DNA of 26,138 bases, taken from CAJXZP01 sp963974475. GTDB taxonomy: Bacteria > Bacteroidota > Bacteroidia > Flavobacteriales_G > Salibacteraceae. The translations under genes were made by a program, and so were the position numbers. The notes beneath the pieces were generated by a model, which saw only the letters and a list, made by a program, of their open reading frames with translations, did no database searches and was not told the DNA's origin. Location of the stretch: NCBI GenBank assembly GCA_963974475.1, contig CAXBCR010000033.1:1-26138 (forward strand), given 5' to 3'. This document shows, piece by piece, positions 1-7,866 of this stretch (positions are counted from its first letter, which is position 1; every line of letters begins with the position of its first letter).

Positions 1-72
1 AATGAGTTAATGATTTAATGAGGGAATGGGTTAATGATTTAATGAGTTAATGATTCAATGAGTTAATGGGTT
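1..72. repeat. Nine tandem octamers, consensus AATGANTT
   Basis: Nine consecutive 8-base units run from the window edge without a phase break: AATGAGTT, AATGATTT, AATGAGGG, AATGGGTT, AATGATTT, AATGAGTT, AATGATTC, AATGAGTT, AATGGGTT. The array probably continues upstream of the window. Because 8 is not a multiple of 3, its TGA and TAA triplets fall in every frame, so no reading frame can cross it. It stops 15 bases before the first gene. The function is unknown. Slippage variation in copy number is plausible. Confidence 0.85.
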
Positions 73-87
73 TAAAAAAAGGCGAAA

Positions 88-504
88 ATGGAAATTAGGA
101 AACTTTCAGAATCGGAATTTGAGCAGGTTAAGCTAGCTGCAAAAGGCATGGCTCTGGATACCACCAATTTGATTAATAATCAATTTATTGGAGCTTTCTC
201 ATCGTGTGGATTAGCGGGGTTTGTTCGGGTAAAAACTACCGGTAAATTTAGTGAATTAGCTACGTTAGGCGTTATCAAAGAATTTCGAAATCAAGGGGTG
301 AGTAGCTTGATGGTAAACCATTTAAAAACTAAATATTCGGAAATTCATTTGGTTACGGTTATTCCTATGCATTTTGAAAAATTGGGTTTTAAAAAATTAG
401 AAGAAGTGCCAAAAGAGATGGTGGCTAAGTTTGAAAATGCGGCTTATTGGCATGGTTACGGGGATCCCGTGGTTATGAAATGGGGGCAAACTCAGGTATC
501 ATAA
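88..504 (+). CDS. GNAT-family N-acetyltransferase-like protein
   Basis: A 138-residue protein that reads as a single small GNAT domain, which transfers an acetyl group from acetyl-CoA to an amine. The acetyl-CoA pyrophosphate-binding motif is visible around residues 62-76 (V..EFRNQGVSSLMV, the usual R/Q-x-x-G-x-G/S loop). A late HFEKLGF segment at residues 95-101 resembles the common F-Y-E-K-L-G-F motif B. The N-terminus is short, as in stand-alone GNATs, and no second domain is present. The substrate cannot be told from sequence. The gene lies 66 bases upstream of moaCB on the same strand and may share its transcript, but nothing ties it to cofactor synthesis. The start ATG follows an A-rich, G-poor leader typical of Bacteroidota. 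Confidence 0.7.
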   Translation: MEIRKLSESEFEQVKLAAKGMALDTTNLINNQFIGAFSSCGLAGFVRVKTTGKFSELATLGVIKEFRNQGVSSLMVNHLKTKYSEIHLVTVIPMHFEKLGFKKLEEVPKEMVAKFENAAYWHGYGDPVVMKWGQTQVS

Positions 505-570
505 AATATAGAAATACAAATTTGAAAATCACCACAAACCGGTCGTAAGCATCGGTAAAATAATACTATT

Positions 571-1485
571 ATGGTAGATATCACACATAAAATAAACACA
601 TTACGCACTGCAACGGCTCAAGCTATTGTGCAGGTAAGTAAACCAGAAACCATTGAAGCCATTCAAAATAATACGGTTCCAAAAGGAAATGTATTCGAAA
701 TGGCCAAAGCAGCGGGTTTACTAGGTGTAAAAAACACCCCGCTAATGTTACCGGATTGCCATCCGCTTCCTATTGAATTTACAGGGATTGAGTACGAAAT
801 TGAGGGGTTAACTATTATCATTAAAATGACGGTTAAAACCATTTACAAAACGGGTGTTGAAGTGGAGGCGATGCACGGTGCAAGTGTGGTGGCTTTAACC
901 ATGTATGATATGCTCAAACCGATTGATAAAGGAGTGGAAATTCATAGCATTAAATTACTGCACAAAAAAGGTGGGAAATCTGATTTTAAAGACCGTTTCC
1001 GTACCGATTTAAAAGCAGCTGTAATAGTGTGTTCAGATACCATTTCTGCGGGTCAAAAAGAGGATAAGGCAGGGAAAGCCATCATGGCAAAACTGAAAGC
1101 AGATAATGTAGAAATCAAAGATTACATTGTTATCCCGGATGAAAAAGAAATCATTGCTCAAAAACTAAATGACTATGTGGATGTAGATATGGATTTGGTG
1201 ATTTACACTGGAGGCACTGGTTTATCTAAGCGAGATGTAACTCCTGAAACATTGAAGCCGCTTTTAGACATGGAAATACCCGGAATTGCGGAAGCCATTC
1301 GAAGCTACGGACAAGAGCGGATGCCGTTTGCCATGTTATCCAGAAGTGTGGTGGGTATCAAAGGTCAAACGCTTGTTTTTGCATTACCTGGTTCCACGCG
1401 AGGCGCGGCCGAATCGATGGATGCGGTATTCCCATTCGTTTTGCACTTATTTAGGATAATGAAAGGAGCCAGACATGATAATTGA
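571..1485 (+). CDS. moaCB: Bifunctional MoaC-MoaB molybdenum cofactor protein
   Basis: A 304-residue fusion of two cytoplasmic molybdenum cofactor enzymes. Residues 1 to about 150 are MoaC, cyclic pyranopterin monophosphate synthase, which acts just after the MoaA step. Its signatures are the LPDCHPLPIEF segment and the VEVEAMHGASVVALTMYDM block. Residues from about 151 to 304 are a MoaB/MogA domain, which adenylylates molybdopterin in family members. It shows the TGGTGLSKRDVTPE loop and a C-terminal PGSTRGAAES segment. MoaC-MoaB fusions are known in Bacteroidota, so this is expected rather than novel. The gene overlaps moaA by 11 bases, which implies translational coupling. No molybdoenzyme or other moa/moe gene is in the window. 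Confidence 0.93.
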   Translation: MVDITHKINTLRTATAQAIVQVSKPETIEAIQNNTVPKGNVFEMAKAAGLLGVKNTPLMLPDCHPLPIEFTGIEYEIEGLTIIIKMTVKTIYKTGVEVEAMHGASVVALTMYDMLKPIDKGVEIHSIKLLHKKGGKSDFKDRFRTDLKAAVIVCSDTISAGQKEDKAGKAIMAKLKADNVEIKDYIVIPDEKEIIAQKLNDYVDVDMDLVIYTGGTGLSKRDVTPETLKPLLDMEIPGIAEAIRSYGQERMPFAMLSRSVVGIKGQTLVFALPGSTRGAAESMDAVFPFVLHLFRIMKGARHDN

Positions 1486-2467
1486 TCAACACCAACGTAT
1501 TCATAGCTATTTGCGTATTTCGCTAATAGAACGCTGCAATTTGCGCTGCACCTATTGCATGCCTGAAGAAGGAATTGAACTCCTTCCGAAGTCGCATATA
1601 ATGCGCAATGAAGAAATAGTGGACATCGCCAAAGAATACGTGGACCTAGGAGTCAAGAAAATTAGATTGACTGGGGGTGAACCGTTGATGCGCAAAGGGT
1701 TGAATAATATTTTGGAAGGTCTACAAGGGCTGAATGTAGATTTAGGCATGACCACGAATGCCATTCTGTTGCACAAAAACTGGGACCTACTAAAACGGAC
1801 TGGATGTGTAAACTTGAACATAAGTCTGGACTCGTTGCAAGCCGACCGAATGAACAAACTGTCGAGACGAGATAAGTTTGATATCATTATGGCAAACATC
1901 CTAGAAACCATCAAGCTAGGATTTAAGGTGAAAATCAATGTGGTTCTTTTAAAAGGAACGAATGACGATGAAATTGTAGACTTTATAGAATGGGGACGGC
2001 ATTTACCGATTACCGTTCGGTTTATTGAGTTCATGCCATTTAGCGGTAATAAATGGGATTGGAAAAAAGAGGGAATTACCTTGGAAGATGTGTTGGAAAA
2101 GGCACGGAATCATTTTGGAAATGAAGCCATTGAAAAAGCAGATGACGCTCCCAACGACACTTCCAAAAACTATCGGGTAAAAGATTCCATTGGGAAATTT
2201 GCGGTAATTGCCACCGTTTCAAATCCATTTTGTGATACCTGCAACCGGATTCGGTTAACAGCCGATGGAAAGATGAAAAACTGTTTGTTCTCCAAATCCG
2301 AAACGGATATTCTAAGCGTTCACCGCCAAGGAAAGCCTTTAAAAGAGACCATTCTTAAAGGCGTTTGGGGCAAAAAAGCGGTAAGAGGAGGAATGGCCGA
2401 TTTTGAAGATTTTTCGGATGCGGAGCAGAACCAAGAGAATAGAAGTATGATTAGAATTGGAGGTTAG
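1475..2467 (+). CDS. moaA: GTP 3',8-cyclase MoaA (radical SAM)
   Basis: A 330-residue radical SAM enzyme that starts molybdenum cofactor synthesis by rearranging GTP to 3',8-cyclo-H2GTP. The N-terminal cluster motif CxxxCxxC is C21, C25, C28, followed by an LTGGEPL SAM-binding segment. The second, GTP-binding cluster is formed by C253, C256 and C270 in the family arrangement CDTCNR...NC. The protein ends in Gly-Gly, the C-terminal tail known to be needed for MoaA catalysis, so the reading frame is complete. It overlaps the 3' end of moaCB by 11 bases, and its product feeds the MoaC domain encoded there. Confidence 0.95.
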   Translation: MIIDQHQRIHSYLRISLIERCNLRCTYCMPEEGIELLPKSHIMRNEEIVDIAKEYVDLGVKKIRLTGGEPLMRKGLNNILEGLQGLNVDLGMTTNAILLHKNWDLLKRTGCVNLNISLDSLQADRMNKLSRRDKFDIIMANILETIKLGFKVKINVVLLKGTNDDEIVDFIEWGRHLPITVRFIEFMPFSGNKWDWKKEGITLEDVLEKARNHFGNEAIEKADDAPNDTSKNYRVKDSIGKFAVIATVSNPFCDTCNRIRLTADGKMKNCLFSKSETDILSVHRQGKPLKETILKGVWGKKAVRGGMADFEDFSDAEQNQENRSMIRIGG

Positions 2468-2472
2468 GGAAT

Positions 2473-2494
2473 AGGAATTGTTCCTTATTTTTTT
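2473..2494 (+). terminator. Weak terminator after moaA
   Basis: A short hairpin, AGGAA (2473-2477), loop TTG, TTCCT (2481-2485), is followed by a run of T six bases after the moaA stop. The stem is only 5 bp. It overlaps the stop codon of the convergent relic at 2485, so it would serve the + strand only. Confidence 0.45.
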
Positions 2495-3072
2495 CGTTCT
2501 TCGTTTTTCCATTTTATGCGGTAGCCAATATTCCATTCAATAAAATCGGACACATGAAAATCGTAATCTCTTAGGGTTATTCCGGCAAATAGGTTTTTGG
2601 TAAAATGGTATTTCAGCCCAATTCTTTGGTGAAAAACAGGTGTTTGATTTTTCATTTCTTTTCGATAAATGTAAAAGGCCGGTTGTAAAATCATGGAAAT
2701 TCGATGCACCACCAATTCGTAGGAAGGGTAGATGCTGACTGAAATTTTGTCGGCAAAGGGTACGGAAACGGGTTCTAAATCACCATTATCTACTGCGGCT
2801 TGGGCATTTATGGCTCCGTTGTAGGTCATAGACACGCCAAACCCAATTTTCGATTTCCGGCTAACTTGCTTATTCAAGGTATTGGTAATTCCAAAAACAG
2901 GATAATTCACACCTTCGTATTTTTCTAATAAATCGATATTGATGGTATCAAATACCACGTTTTTTATACCGGTAAACGCAGCTATTAACCATTCATTTTC
3001 TGGCTCATATTTTTTAAGCGGGTGGTAAAAAAATGCTGGTCGGTCTTCAAAACTGTATTTTACACTCCTGAT
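2485..3072 (-). pseudogene. 5'-truncated acyloxyacyl hydrolase (PagL-like) relic
   Basis: The frame is open from 3072 down to the stop at 2485, about 195 codons, with no ATG at its beginning. An in-frame TAA lies at 3073-3075, and the first usable start would be a GTG at 2958, inside conserved sequence. The C-terminal end (RIGLKYHF..NLFAGITLRDY...SDFIEWNIGYRI) matches my memory of the barrel end of the lipid A 3-O-deacylase-like family of Bacteroidota, whose members are about 350-400 residues with a signal peptide. Here the N-terminal half and signal peptide are missing. The lipoprotein gene on the same strand stops eight bases upstream, so deletion joined the two. A translated fragment could not be exported as usual, so I call it a pseudogene. 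Confidence 0.6.
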
Positions 3073-3080
3073 TTAAATAC

Positions 3081-3524
3081 CTAAGGAATCCGCAATACTG
3101 TTTTATTTTCAAAAAACACACCATTTAAATAACCCGACCAAGACCCATCATGATAGGAAGAAGCGGAAGGAGAGTCGAATTGCATGGGGCATTTTTTGCA
3201 TCCTACCGGTTCCTCAAAATAGTTAAATTGTAGATTTGAAATGGTGTCTATTTGTGTATTGTTTTTGGTGTGAATTGTAAACCAAGGTAAAGGAGGATAG
3301 TTGGCTTGAATAATATATTCATTCGGTAAAATGAGATAGATACCTAAAGAATCTAAGAAAGTACTGTCTCCGTATAAAACTACATAGGTAGAATCATCCT
3401 TAAAATTGTTTTCAAATCGGATGTCGAGGCTGGAAGGGCTAAAGTCTTCACATCTATTTTTTCCGCAGCACCCAGTTATAATAAGAGATAAACTTAATAG
3501 GATAGGTAATAAGTGTCGTATCAT
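3081..3524 (-). CDS. Small predicted lipoprotein, function unknown
   Basis: A 147-residue protein with a lipoprotein signal: a hydrophobic stretch at residues 4-17, then a lipobox (ITGC) with C19 as the likely lipidated cysteine. The mature part is polar and probably beta-rich, with no membrane segment. A GCKKC cluster sits at about two thirds of the length. I recognise no family. It has an ATG start and reads cleanly to a TAG at 3081. It lies directly upstream of the truncated hydrolase relic on the same strand, so the deletion that removed the relic's 5' half ended at or near this gene's 3' end. Confidence 0.65.
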   Translation of the reverse strand: MIRHLLPILLSLSLIITGCCGKNRCEDFSPSSLDIRFENNFKDDSTYVVLYGDSTFLDSLGIYLILPNEYIIQANYPPLPWFTIHTKNNTQIDTISNLQFNYFEEPVGCKKCPMQFDSPSASSYHDGSWSGYLNGVFFENKTVLRIP

Positions 3525-3582
3525 TGGTAAATTGTTTTAACAGTTCAAATATACACCGACTCAATGATTTTAACTCAAATAG

Positions 3583-4167
3583 TTATTTAACTCTTTTCCA
3601 GAATACTAGTTCGTTTTGCATTAAAATTTCTTGAACCGCATAGCAACTTGGTGGTTGAAAATGAGGTGAGCCATAAGTAATGAATAAAAAGCCAACGGGA
3701 GCATTTTCTAATTGTTGAAATACGTGGGTTTCATAAGCTGTTAAAACGTCCATTCCAACTGTTAACGAATCATCAATTTGGCCAGAAATGGCTTCCTGCT
3801 CACAAAATGGATTGTAAAAATAAGCTGCGTTAAAAGGGGTGAATTCTATTTCTGTAATATTCTGGCATAGAAAATTTACCTGACTTAATCCAAGTTTATG
3901 GGCAACTTGATTTGAAATTTCCACTAGGTTTTTACGTATTTCTACACCTGTAAAAAGAAGGTCGGAAATAACACATCCATACAAACAAAATTTACCTACA
4001 CCCGAACCAATATCGAGAATATGAACGGCATTTTTGGATTCCAACCATTTTACCGATTCTGCAATAACTTTAATGGGAGTCCAGTGAACGGCAGATATAC
4101 TTCGGAAATACGAAGGATAATTGGCATCAAAAATAGCATCTTCTGGTGGTATGTTACCCGACATCAT
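3583..4167 (-). CDS. Class I SAM-dependent methyltransferase
   Basis: A 194-residue cytoplasmic protein with a Rossmann-type methyltransferase core. Motif I is LDIGSGVGKF at residues 51-60. The acidic end of strand beta-2 is E76 (TGVEIRKN). Motif IV is a YFYNPF segment at about 117-121, resembling the NPPY/NPF motif of N- and related methyltransferases. The substrate is not evident. The start is one of two adjacent ATG codons at 4167 and 4164. It is divergent from the exported protein at 4392 and shares a 224-base intergenic region with it. Confidence 0.75.
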   Translation of the reverse strand: MMSGNIPPEDAIFDANYPSYFRSISAVHWTPIKVIAESVKWLESKNAVHILDIGSGVGKFCLYGCVISDLLFTGVEIRKNLVEISNQVAHKLGLSQVNFLCQNITEIEFTPFNAAYFYNPFCEQEAISGQIDDSLTVGMDVLTAYETHVFQQLENAPVGFLFITYGSPHFQPPSCYAVQEILMQNELVFWKRVK

Positions 4168-4332
4168 TTTGCATTGATTTGGTGATTATGGTTTGATTTC
4201 TAGTGATTCAAAACTACGACAGATATAGAAACCAATCGTAATATTAGAGAATAAAAATCATGTGAAAATTAGTGTAAATGGCAGGAAATAGCTTGGGATT
4301 AAATCATGAGAAGGAGCGTGAATTGTCATGAA

Positions 4333-4359
4333 TTGGTTGGAATGCGACTGATAGATTTG
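4333..4359 (+). promoter_or_regulatory. Bacteroidota-type promoter for the 4392 gene
   Basis: TAGATTTG at 4352-4359 fits the Bacteroidota -7 consensus TAnnTTTG exactly. TTG at 4333-4335, 16 bases upstream, could be the -33 element, although the spacing is slightly short. The start codon lies about 30 bases downstream of the box. No Shine-Dalgarno sequence is seen, only an A-rich leader. Confidence 0.5.
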
Positions 4360-4391
4360 GATTTCAAAACGGTTTACAAAAAATTAATAAT

Positions 4392-4961
4392 ATGAAAAAA
4401 GTACTACTATTTTTATTGGCTTTGGGTATTAGCCAAATTTCTATAGCGCAAGAAGGTTCCAATGGTCAGAGGTCAGATACGATTCACTTTCATAAAGCGC
4501 ACCAAAGGTCTTTAGCGCATGAAATTACAGGTTTATATGGTTCGGTAATTTTCCCAGAGTTTGACGAGAATGGGAAAGAAGAAGGATACGCGTTTTTACC
4601 ATCTGTAAGCTTGGATTATGATATGTGGTTTCATAAAAAAGTAGGTTTTCTAATCATGAATGAGTTTATCTTAAACAGTTTTGAAGTTCGCGATGCACAA
4701 GGGGAAACATTTGAAAGAGAAAGTATTATGATTAATGTGGTTGGCATTGGTTATCGTCCTGTTAAATCGCTTGATTTTTCTGTAGGAGTAGGAATAGAAA
4801 CCGATTTAGTGAACAGTTCTAGCAATACTATTTTTAGATTAGGGGCAGAATATGCTATCCCAATCCGTAAACATTGGGCCACTGTTTTAGCCGTTTCTGC
4901 CGATTTTAGGAAACATTATAAATCTGGTGCATTTGAGATTGGTTTTGCTCGGTTTATGTAA
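4392..4961 (+). CDS. Exported barrel-like protein, function unknown
   Basis: A 189-residue protein with a clear Sec signal peptide (Lys-Lys, a hydrophobic core LLFLLALGISQI, and probable cleavage after SIAQ at residue 20). The mature part consists of alternating hydrophobic/polar strands with aromatic turns and ends in FARFM, a terminal aromatic pattern common in outer-membrane barrels. I infer a small barrel of about eight strands, but I recognise no named family. A Bacteroidota-type promoter box lies about 30 bases upstream. A porin relic on the opposite strand begins 29 bases after the stop. Confidence 0.65.
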   Translation: MKKVLLFLLALGISQISIAQEGSNGQRSDTIHFHKAHQRSLAHEITGLYGSVIFPEFDENGKEEGYAFLPSVSLDYDMWFHKKVGFLIMNEFILNSFEVRDAQGETFERESIMINVVGIGYRPVKSLDFSVGVGIETDLVNSSSNTIFRLGAEYAIPIRKHWATVLAVSADFRKHYKSGAFEIGFARFM

Positions 4962-4989
4962 ACTAACTGGAAATTATTTTATTCAACCG

Positions 4990-5112
4990 CTATATCGCAA
5001 TTTGAAACTGTAACGTAAACATTCCTTTTCGGGAGGTATTGGTAATATCTCCATTGGTTTGGGTTTCAAAAATGGGGTTTTGATTGTGTAGCGGTGTATG
5101 ACCAGCACCTAA
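4990..5112 (-). pseudogene. Porin C-terminal relic, copy A
   Basis: Read on the - strand this segment ends in SRKGMF, a short linker and QFQIAI followed by TAG, the same C-terminus as the two relics at 9290 and 9672. Upstream, NQNPIFETQTNGDITN continues the match. Further back, LGAGHTPLH resembles the GH-x-x-K-L region of the porin family but with residues missing. There is no start codon or signal peptide. The segment lies between two + strand genes. It lacks the terminator hairpin that follows copies B and C. Confidence 0.65.
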
Positions 5113-5191
5113 AAATAATATTCAAGTTTAAATGAGTTTTAACACCCTTAAACATTAAAGTGATTTACCTTCGATTTATTAAGTGTGTGAA

Positions 5192-5602
5192 ATGGACGAA
5201 GAAATAGAAAACAGATTAAAAAGCTTTAGTATTAAGCCAACGGCAATGCGTTTGCTTGTGGCAAAAGAAATTTTAAAAAGTAAAAATGCCATCAACTTTT
5301 ATGAGTTGGAGCAGAAATTTGACCAAGTAGAACGCTCTACCTTATACCGTACGCTTAAAATATTTGAAGACCAACATTTAATTCACCCTATTAGTGATGG
5401 TACAGGCTCTGTGAAATATGGAATTTGTAAGGATAATTGCTCATGTAAACCGGAGGAATTGCATGTCCATTTTTTTTGTACTAAATGTGAAAATACTTAT
5501 TGTTTGAATGAGATTCCAATCCCCGAAGTGAGTTTGACAAACAATTATAAAATTGAAACTGCAACGTACCTATTAAAAGGAACTTGTCCATCTTGCGGGT
5601 AA
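5192..5602 (+). CDS. Fur-family metal-responsive repressor
   Basis: A 136-residue DNA-binding regulator, counted from the ATG at 5192. A GTG nine bases upstream would add three residues. The N-terminal winged helix includes the recognition-helix signature VERSTLYRTLKIFED at residues 46-60. The dimerisation and metal domain has HVHFFCTKC (H91, H93, C96, C99) and a C-terminal TCPSC pair (C132, C135). These are the two CxxC pairs that hold the structural zinc in Fur, Zur and PerR. The gene stands alone at the head of merC and merA, so I infer that it represses them, with a metal (perhaps zinc or mercury) as signal. That replaces the MerR or ArsR regulator usual for mer operons. The sensory metal cannot be decided from the sequence. 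Confidence 0.88.
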   Translation: MDEEIENRLKSFSIKPTAMRLLVAKEILKSKNAINFYELEQKFDQVERSTLYRTLKIFEDQHLIHPISDGTGSVKYGICKDNCSCKPEELHVHFFCTKCENTYCLNEIPIPEVSLTNNYKIETATYLLKGTCPSCG

Positions 5603-5603
5603 G

Positions 5604-5651
5604 TTTGAGACAGTGTCGCACCTAATATCTTTCTACTATTGTAGCGCAATA
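5604..5651 (+). promoter_or_regulatory. Promoter and candidate operator ahead of merC
   Basis: TTTG at 5604-5607 and TATCTTTC at 5626-5633 (one mismatch to TAnnTTTG), 18 bases apart, form a plausible Bacteroidota promoter. The inverted repeat TATTG-TAGCG-CAATA at 5637-5651 covers the expected transcription start. A smaller one, GACA-G-TGTC, lies at 5609-5617 between the two boxes. Both are good positions for a repressor, and the obvious candidate is the Fur-family protein encoded just upstream. Confidence 0.45.
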
Positions 5652-5678
5652 AGGCAATACAATTTAAAAACGAAAGAT

Positions 5679-6113
5679 ATGAAAAAGACAGAAATTTTAA
5701 CATCGATAGCGCAAAAATCAAGCTCTTTGGGAGCGTTGGTATCCATTTTTGGATGTTCTATGTGTTTCCCCGCATTGGCTAGTTTAGGAGCCGCTTTAGG
5801 TTTAGGCTTTTTGAGCCAATGGGAAGGCCTATTTATTAATACGCTTTTACCAATTTTTGCCGCTTTGGCACTTGTAATTAATGCGCTTGGATGGTTTTTA
5901 CATCATCAATGGCAAAGAACTGCATTAGGAGTTATTGGACCGGTGATTCTTCTCCTTTCTCTTTATCCTTGGTTTAAATATGGATGGAGTACGTATGCCA
6001 CTTATTCAGGAATAGGAATTATGTTGGCTGTTTCGGTTTGGGATATTTTTTCTCCAGCAAACAAACATTGTGATGACAACTCCTGTGAAACGGGTGGTAG
6101 TTGTGAAGTATAA
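5679..6113 (+). CDS. merC: MerC-type mercury transport protein
   Basis: A 144-residue inner-membrane protein counted from the ATG at 5679. An earlier in-frame start at 5613 would overlap the promoter and add a non-hydrophobic leader. The first membrane helix carries GCSMCFPALASLGAALG, the paired-cysteine motif through which MerC passes Hg(II) inward. Three further hydrophobic helices follow. The C-terminal tail is cysteine- and histidine-rich (HCDD, SCETGGSCEV), which could hand metal on. The next gene is a mercuric reductase, 25 bases downstream, so the pair makes functional sense as uptake plus reduction. Zinc or another soft metal as substrate is the main alternative. Confidence 0.82.
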   Translation: MKKTEILTSIAQKSSSLGALVSIFGCSMCFPALASLGAALGLGFLSQWEGLFINTLLPIFAALALVINALGWFLHHQWQRTALGVIGPVILLLSLYPWFKYGWSTYATYSGIGIMLAVSVWDIFSPANKHCDDNSCETGGSCEV

Positions 6114-6138
6114 TAATATTAACCTTTAACTAATAGAT

Positions 6139-7788
6139 ATGAAAACTAAAATAATTGAATTAAAAATAAAGGGAATGACATGTGACCATTGTGCGCAGTC
6201 TATTTCTAAAAAGTTTACGGATAGTAAAGGAGTGCTAACAAAAGATATCAGTTTCGCGTCAGGTATAGGTAAATTTGAATTTGATACAGATAAAATAAGT
6301 GATACTGAAATTATTGAAATAATTAATAGTACTGCGTATAGTGTGGATGAGGTAGTTGAAGATAAACCTGAAATCAAGGAAAATTTTGACCTTATCATTA
6401 TTGGCGGAGGTTCAGCTGCATTTTCGGCAGCCATAAAAGCAGAGAGCTTGGGGTTAACTACCTTAATGATTAATGCGGGTTTAGAATTTGGGGGTACTTG
6501 TGTCAATGTGGGTTGTGTGCCCTCAAAAAATCTAATAAGAGCTGCAGAAACGGCATATCACTCTCAACATTCTAATTTTCCTGGAATAAAGCCAAAAGGG
6601 GTTGACATTGATTTTAAGGAATTAATTAATGGCAAAAGGGCTTTGGTAAAAGAGTTGCAAGAGCAAAAATACATGAGTGTGGTTAGTGATTTTAAATACT
6701 TGACCATGCTTAAAGGTTGGGCTAAATTTATGGATGAAAAAACCATACAAGTAGATGGTAAAGATATCTATAAAGCGTTAAAAGTAATAATTGCGACCGG
6801 TGCAACCACTAATATTCCTACTATCGAAGGATTAAATGAAGTGGGGTTTTTAACCAATATATCTTTATTTGAATTGGACGAAAAACCAGAAAGCTTAACA
6901 ATAATGGGTGCTGGTTATATTGGGTTAGAAATGGCGCAAGCCTATAGTAGATTAGGTGTGAAGGTAAGAATTATTGAATTTACCGATAGACCATTGAGAA
7001 GTCAAAATAAAGATATTACAGATGTGTTAGCCGCACAATACGAATCGGAGGGGATAGAAATTCTTCCCAATTATAGAGTGACTAAATTTGAGAAATCTGG
7101 TTCCGATACGCTCATCCACTGTAAACTTCCAGATGGTTCAATAACGCAACTGATTGAAAAAGGACATGTGGTGGTAGCTACTGGTACCCAACCAAACACG
7201 TCAAAATTAGGACTTGAAAATATTAAATTGGAGCTGACTAAATCGGGGCACGTAATAGTGAACGAGAAGATGGAAACAAATATGCCAAATATTTTTGCAG
7301 CTGGTGATGCAGCAAATACACCTCCATTTGTTTATACGGCAGCAAAAGAAGGAGCTACAGCAGTTTCAAATGCCTTTTCAGGCCATTATGAAAGAGTTGA
7401 TTATTCTTCTTTACCATGGGTGGTTTTTACTGACCCACAAATTGCAGGAGCAGGGATGGATGAAAATGAAGCCGAAAAAGAAGGTATTCCTTTTGAAGTA
7501 AGTAAATTAGATTTAACGCACGTGCCTAGAGCACTTGCAGCCCAAGATACACGCGGATTCATTAAATTGCTGCGTAACACGAAAACCGATAAATTAATAG
7601 GTGCTAGAGTTATTGCTCCAGAGGGTGGCGAACTTATTCAACAATTAAGTATGGCCATTAAATATGGAATTACAGTCACCCAATTAGCGGAAAGTTTTTA
7701 TCCGTATTTAACACTTGGAGAAGGAATAAAATTAGCGGCAATTACCTTTGGTAAAGATGTTTCTAAGTTAAGCTGTTGTGCAAATTAA
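6139..7788 (+). CDS. merA: Mercuric reductase MerA with N-terminal HMA domain
   Basis: A 549-residue cytoplasmic flavoenzyme that reduces Hg(II) to volatile Hg(0) with NADPH. Residues 1 to about 70 form a heavy-metal-associated domain with GMTCDHC (C15, C18). The FAD-binding loop IIGGGSAAFSA starts near residue 87. The redox-active disulfide is C121/C126 in GGTCVNVGCVPSK. The protein ends in S-C-C-A-N, and the vicinal pair C546/C547 is the C-terminal mercury-capturing pair that separates true MerA from other disulfide reductases. All key residues are present, so it should be active. It follows merC by 25 bases and is probably cotranscribed with it. A hairpin follows the stop. Confidence 0.95.
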   Translation: MKTKIIELKIKGMTCDHCAQSISKKFTDSKGVLTKDISFASGIGKFEFDTDKISDTEIIEIINSTAYSVDEVVEDKPEIKENFDLIIIGGGSAAFSAAIKAESLGLTTLMINAGLEFGGTCVNVGCVPSKNLIRAAETAYHSQHSNFPGIKPKGVDIDFKELINGKRALVKELQEQKYMSVVSDFKYLTMLKGWAKFMDEKTIQVDGKDIYKALKVIIATGATTNIPTIEGLNEVGFLTNISLFELDEKPESLTIMGAGYIGLEMAQAYSRLGVKVRIIEFTDRPLRSQNKDITDVLAAQYESEGIEILPNYRVTKFEKSGSDTLIHCKLPDGSITQLIEKGHVVVATGTQPNTSKLGLENIKLELTKSGHVIVNEKMETNMPNIFAAGDAANTPPFVYTAAKEGATAVSNAFSGHYERVDYSSLPWVVFTDPQIAGAGMDENEAEKEGIPFEVSKLDLTHVPRALAAQDTRGFIKLLRNTKTDKLIGARVIAPEGGELIQQLSMAIKYGITVTQLAESFYPYLTLGEGIKLAAITFGKDVSKLSCCAN

Positions 7789-7790
7789 AA

Positions 7791-7811
7791 TGGGAGGATA
7801 ATATCCTCCTA
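7791..7811 (+). terminator. Hairpin after merA
   Basis: GGAGGAT (7793-7799), loop AAT, ATCCTCC (7803-7809), with flanking weak pairs, begins three bases after the merA stop. The following sequence is AT-rich but has no solid T run, so termination may be partial and the next gene may be reached by readthrough. Confidence 0.5.
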
Positions 7812-7866
7812 TTCAATATTAAAATAGGATACATTAGTCGTTAAATTATATCAAAAACAAATTACC

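Noticed and set aside
1552..2034. 160-codon frame antisense to moaA
   Set aside because: It lies wholly within moaA, shows no recognisable domain, and is explained as a shadow of the coding strand.
5613..5678. Upstream in-frame start for MerC
   Set aside because: It would overlap the predicted promoter and operator and add 22 residues not found in MerC. The ATG at 5679 is followed by the usual MerC beginning.
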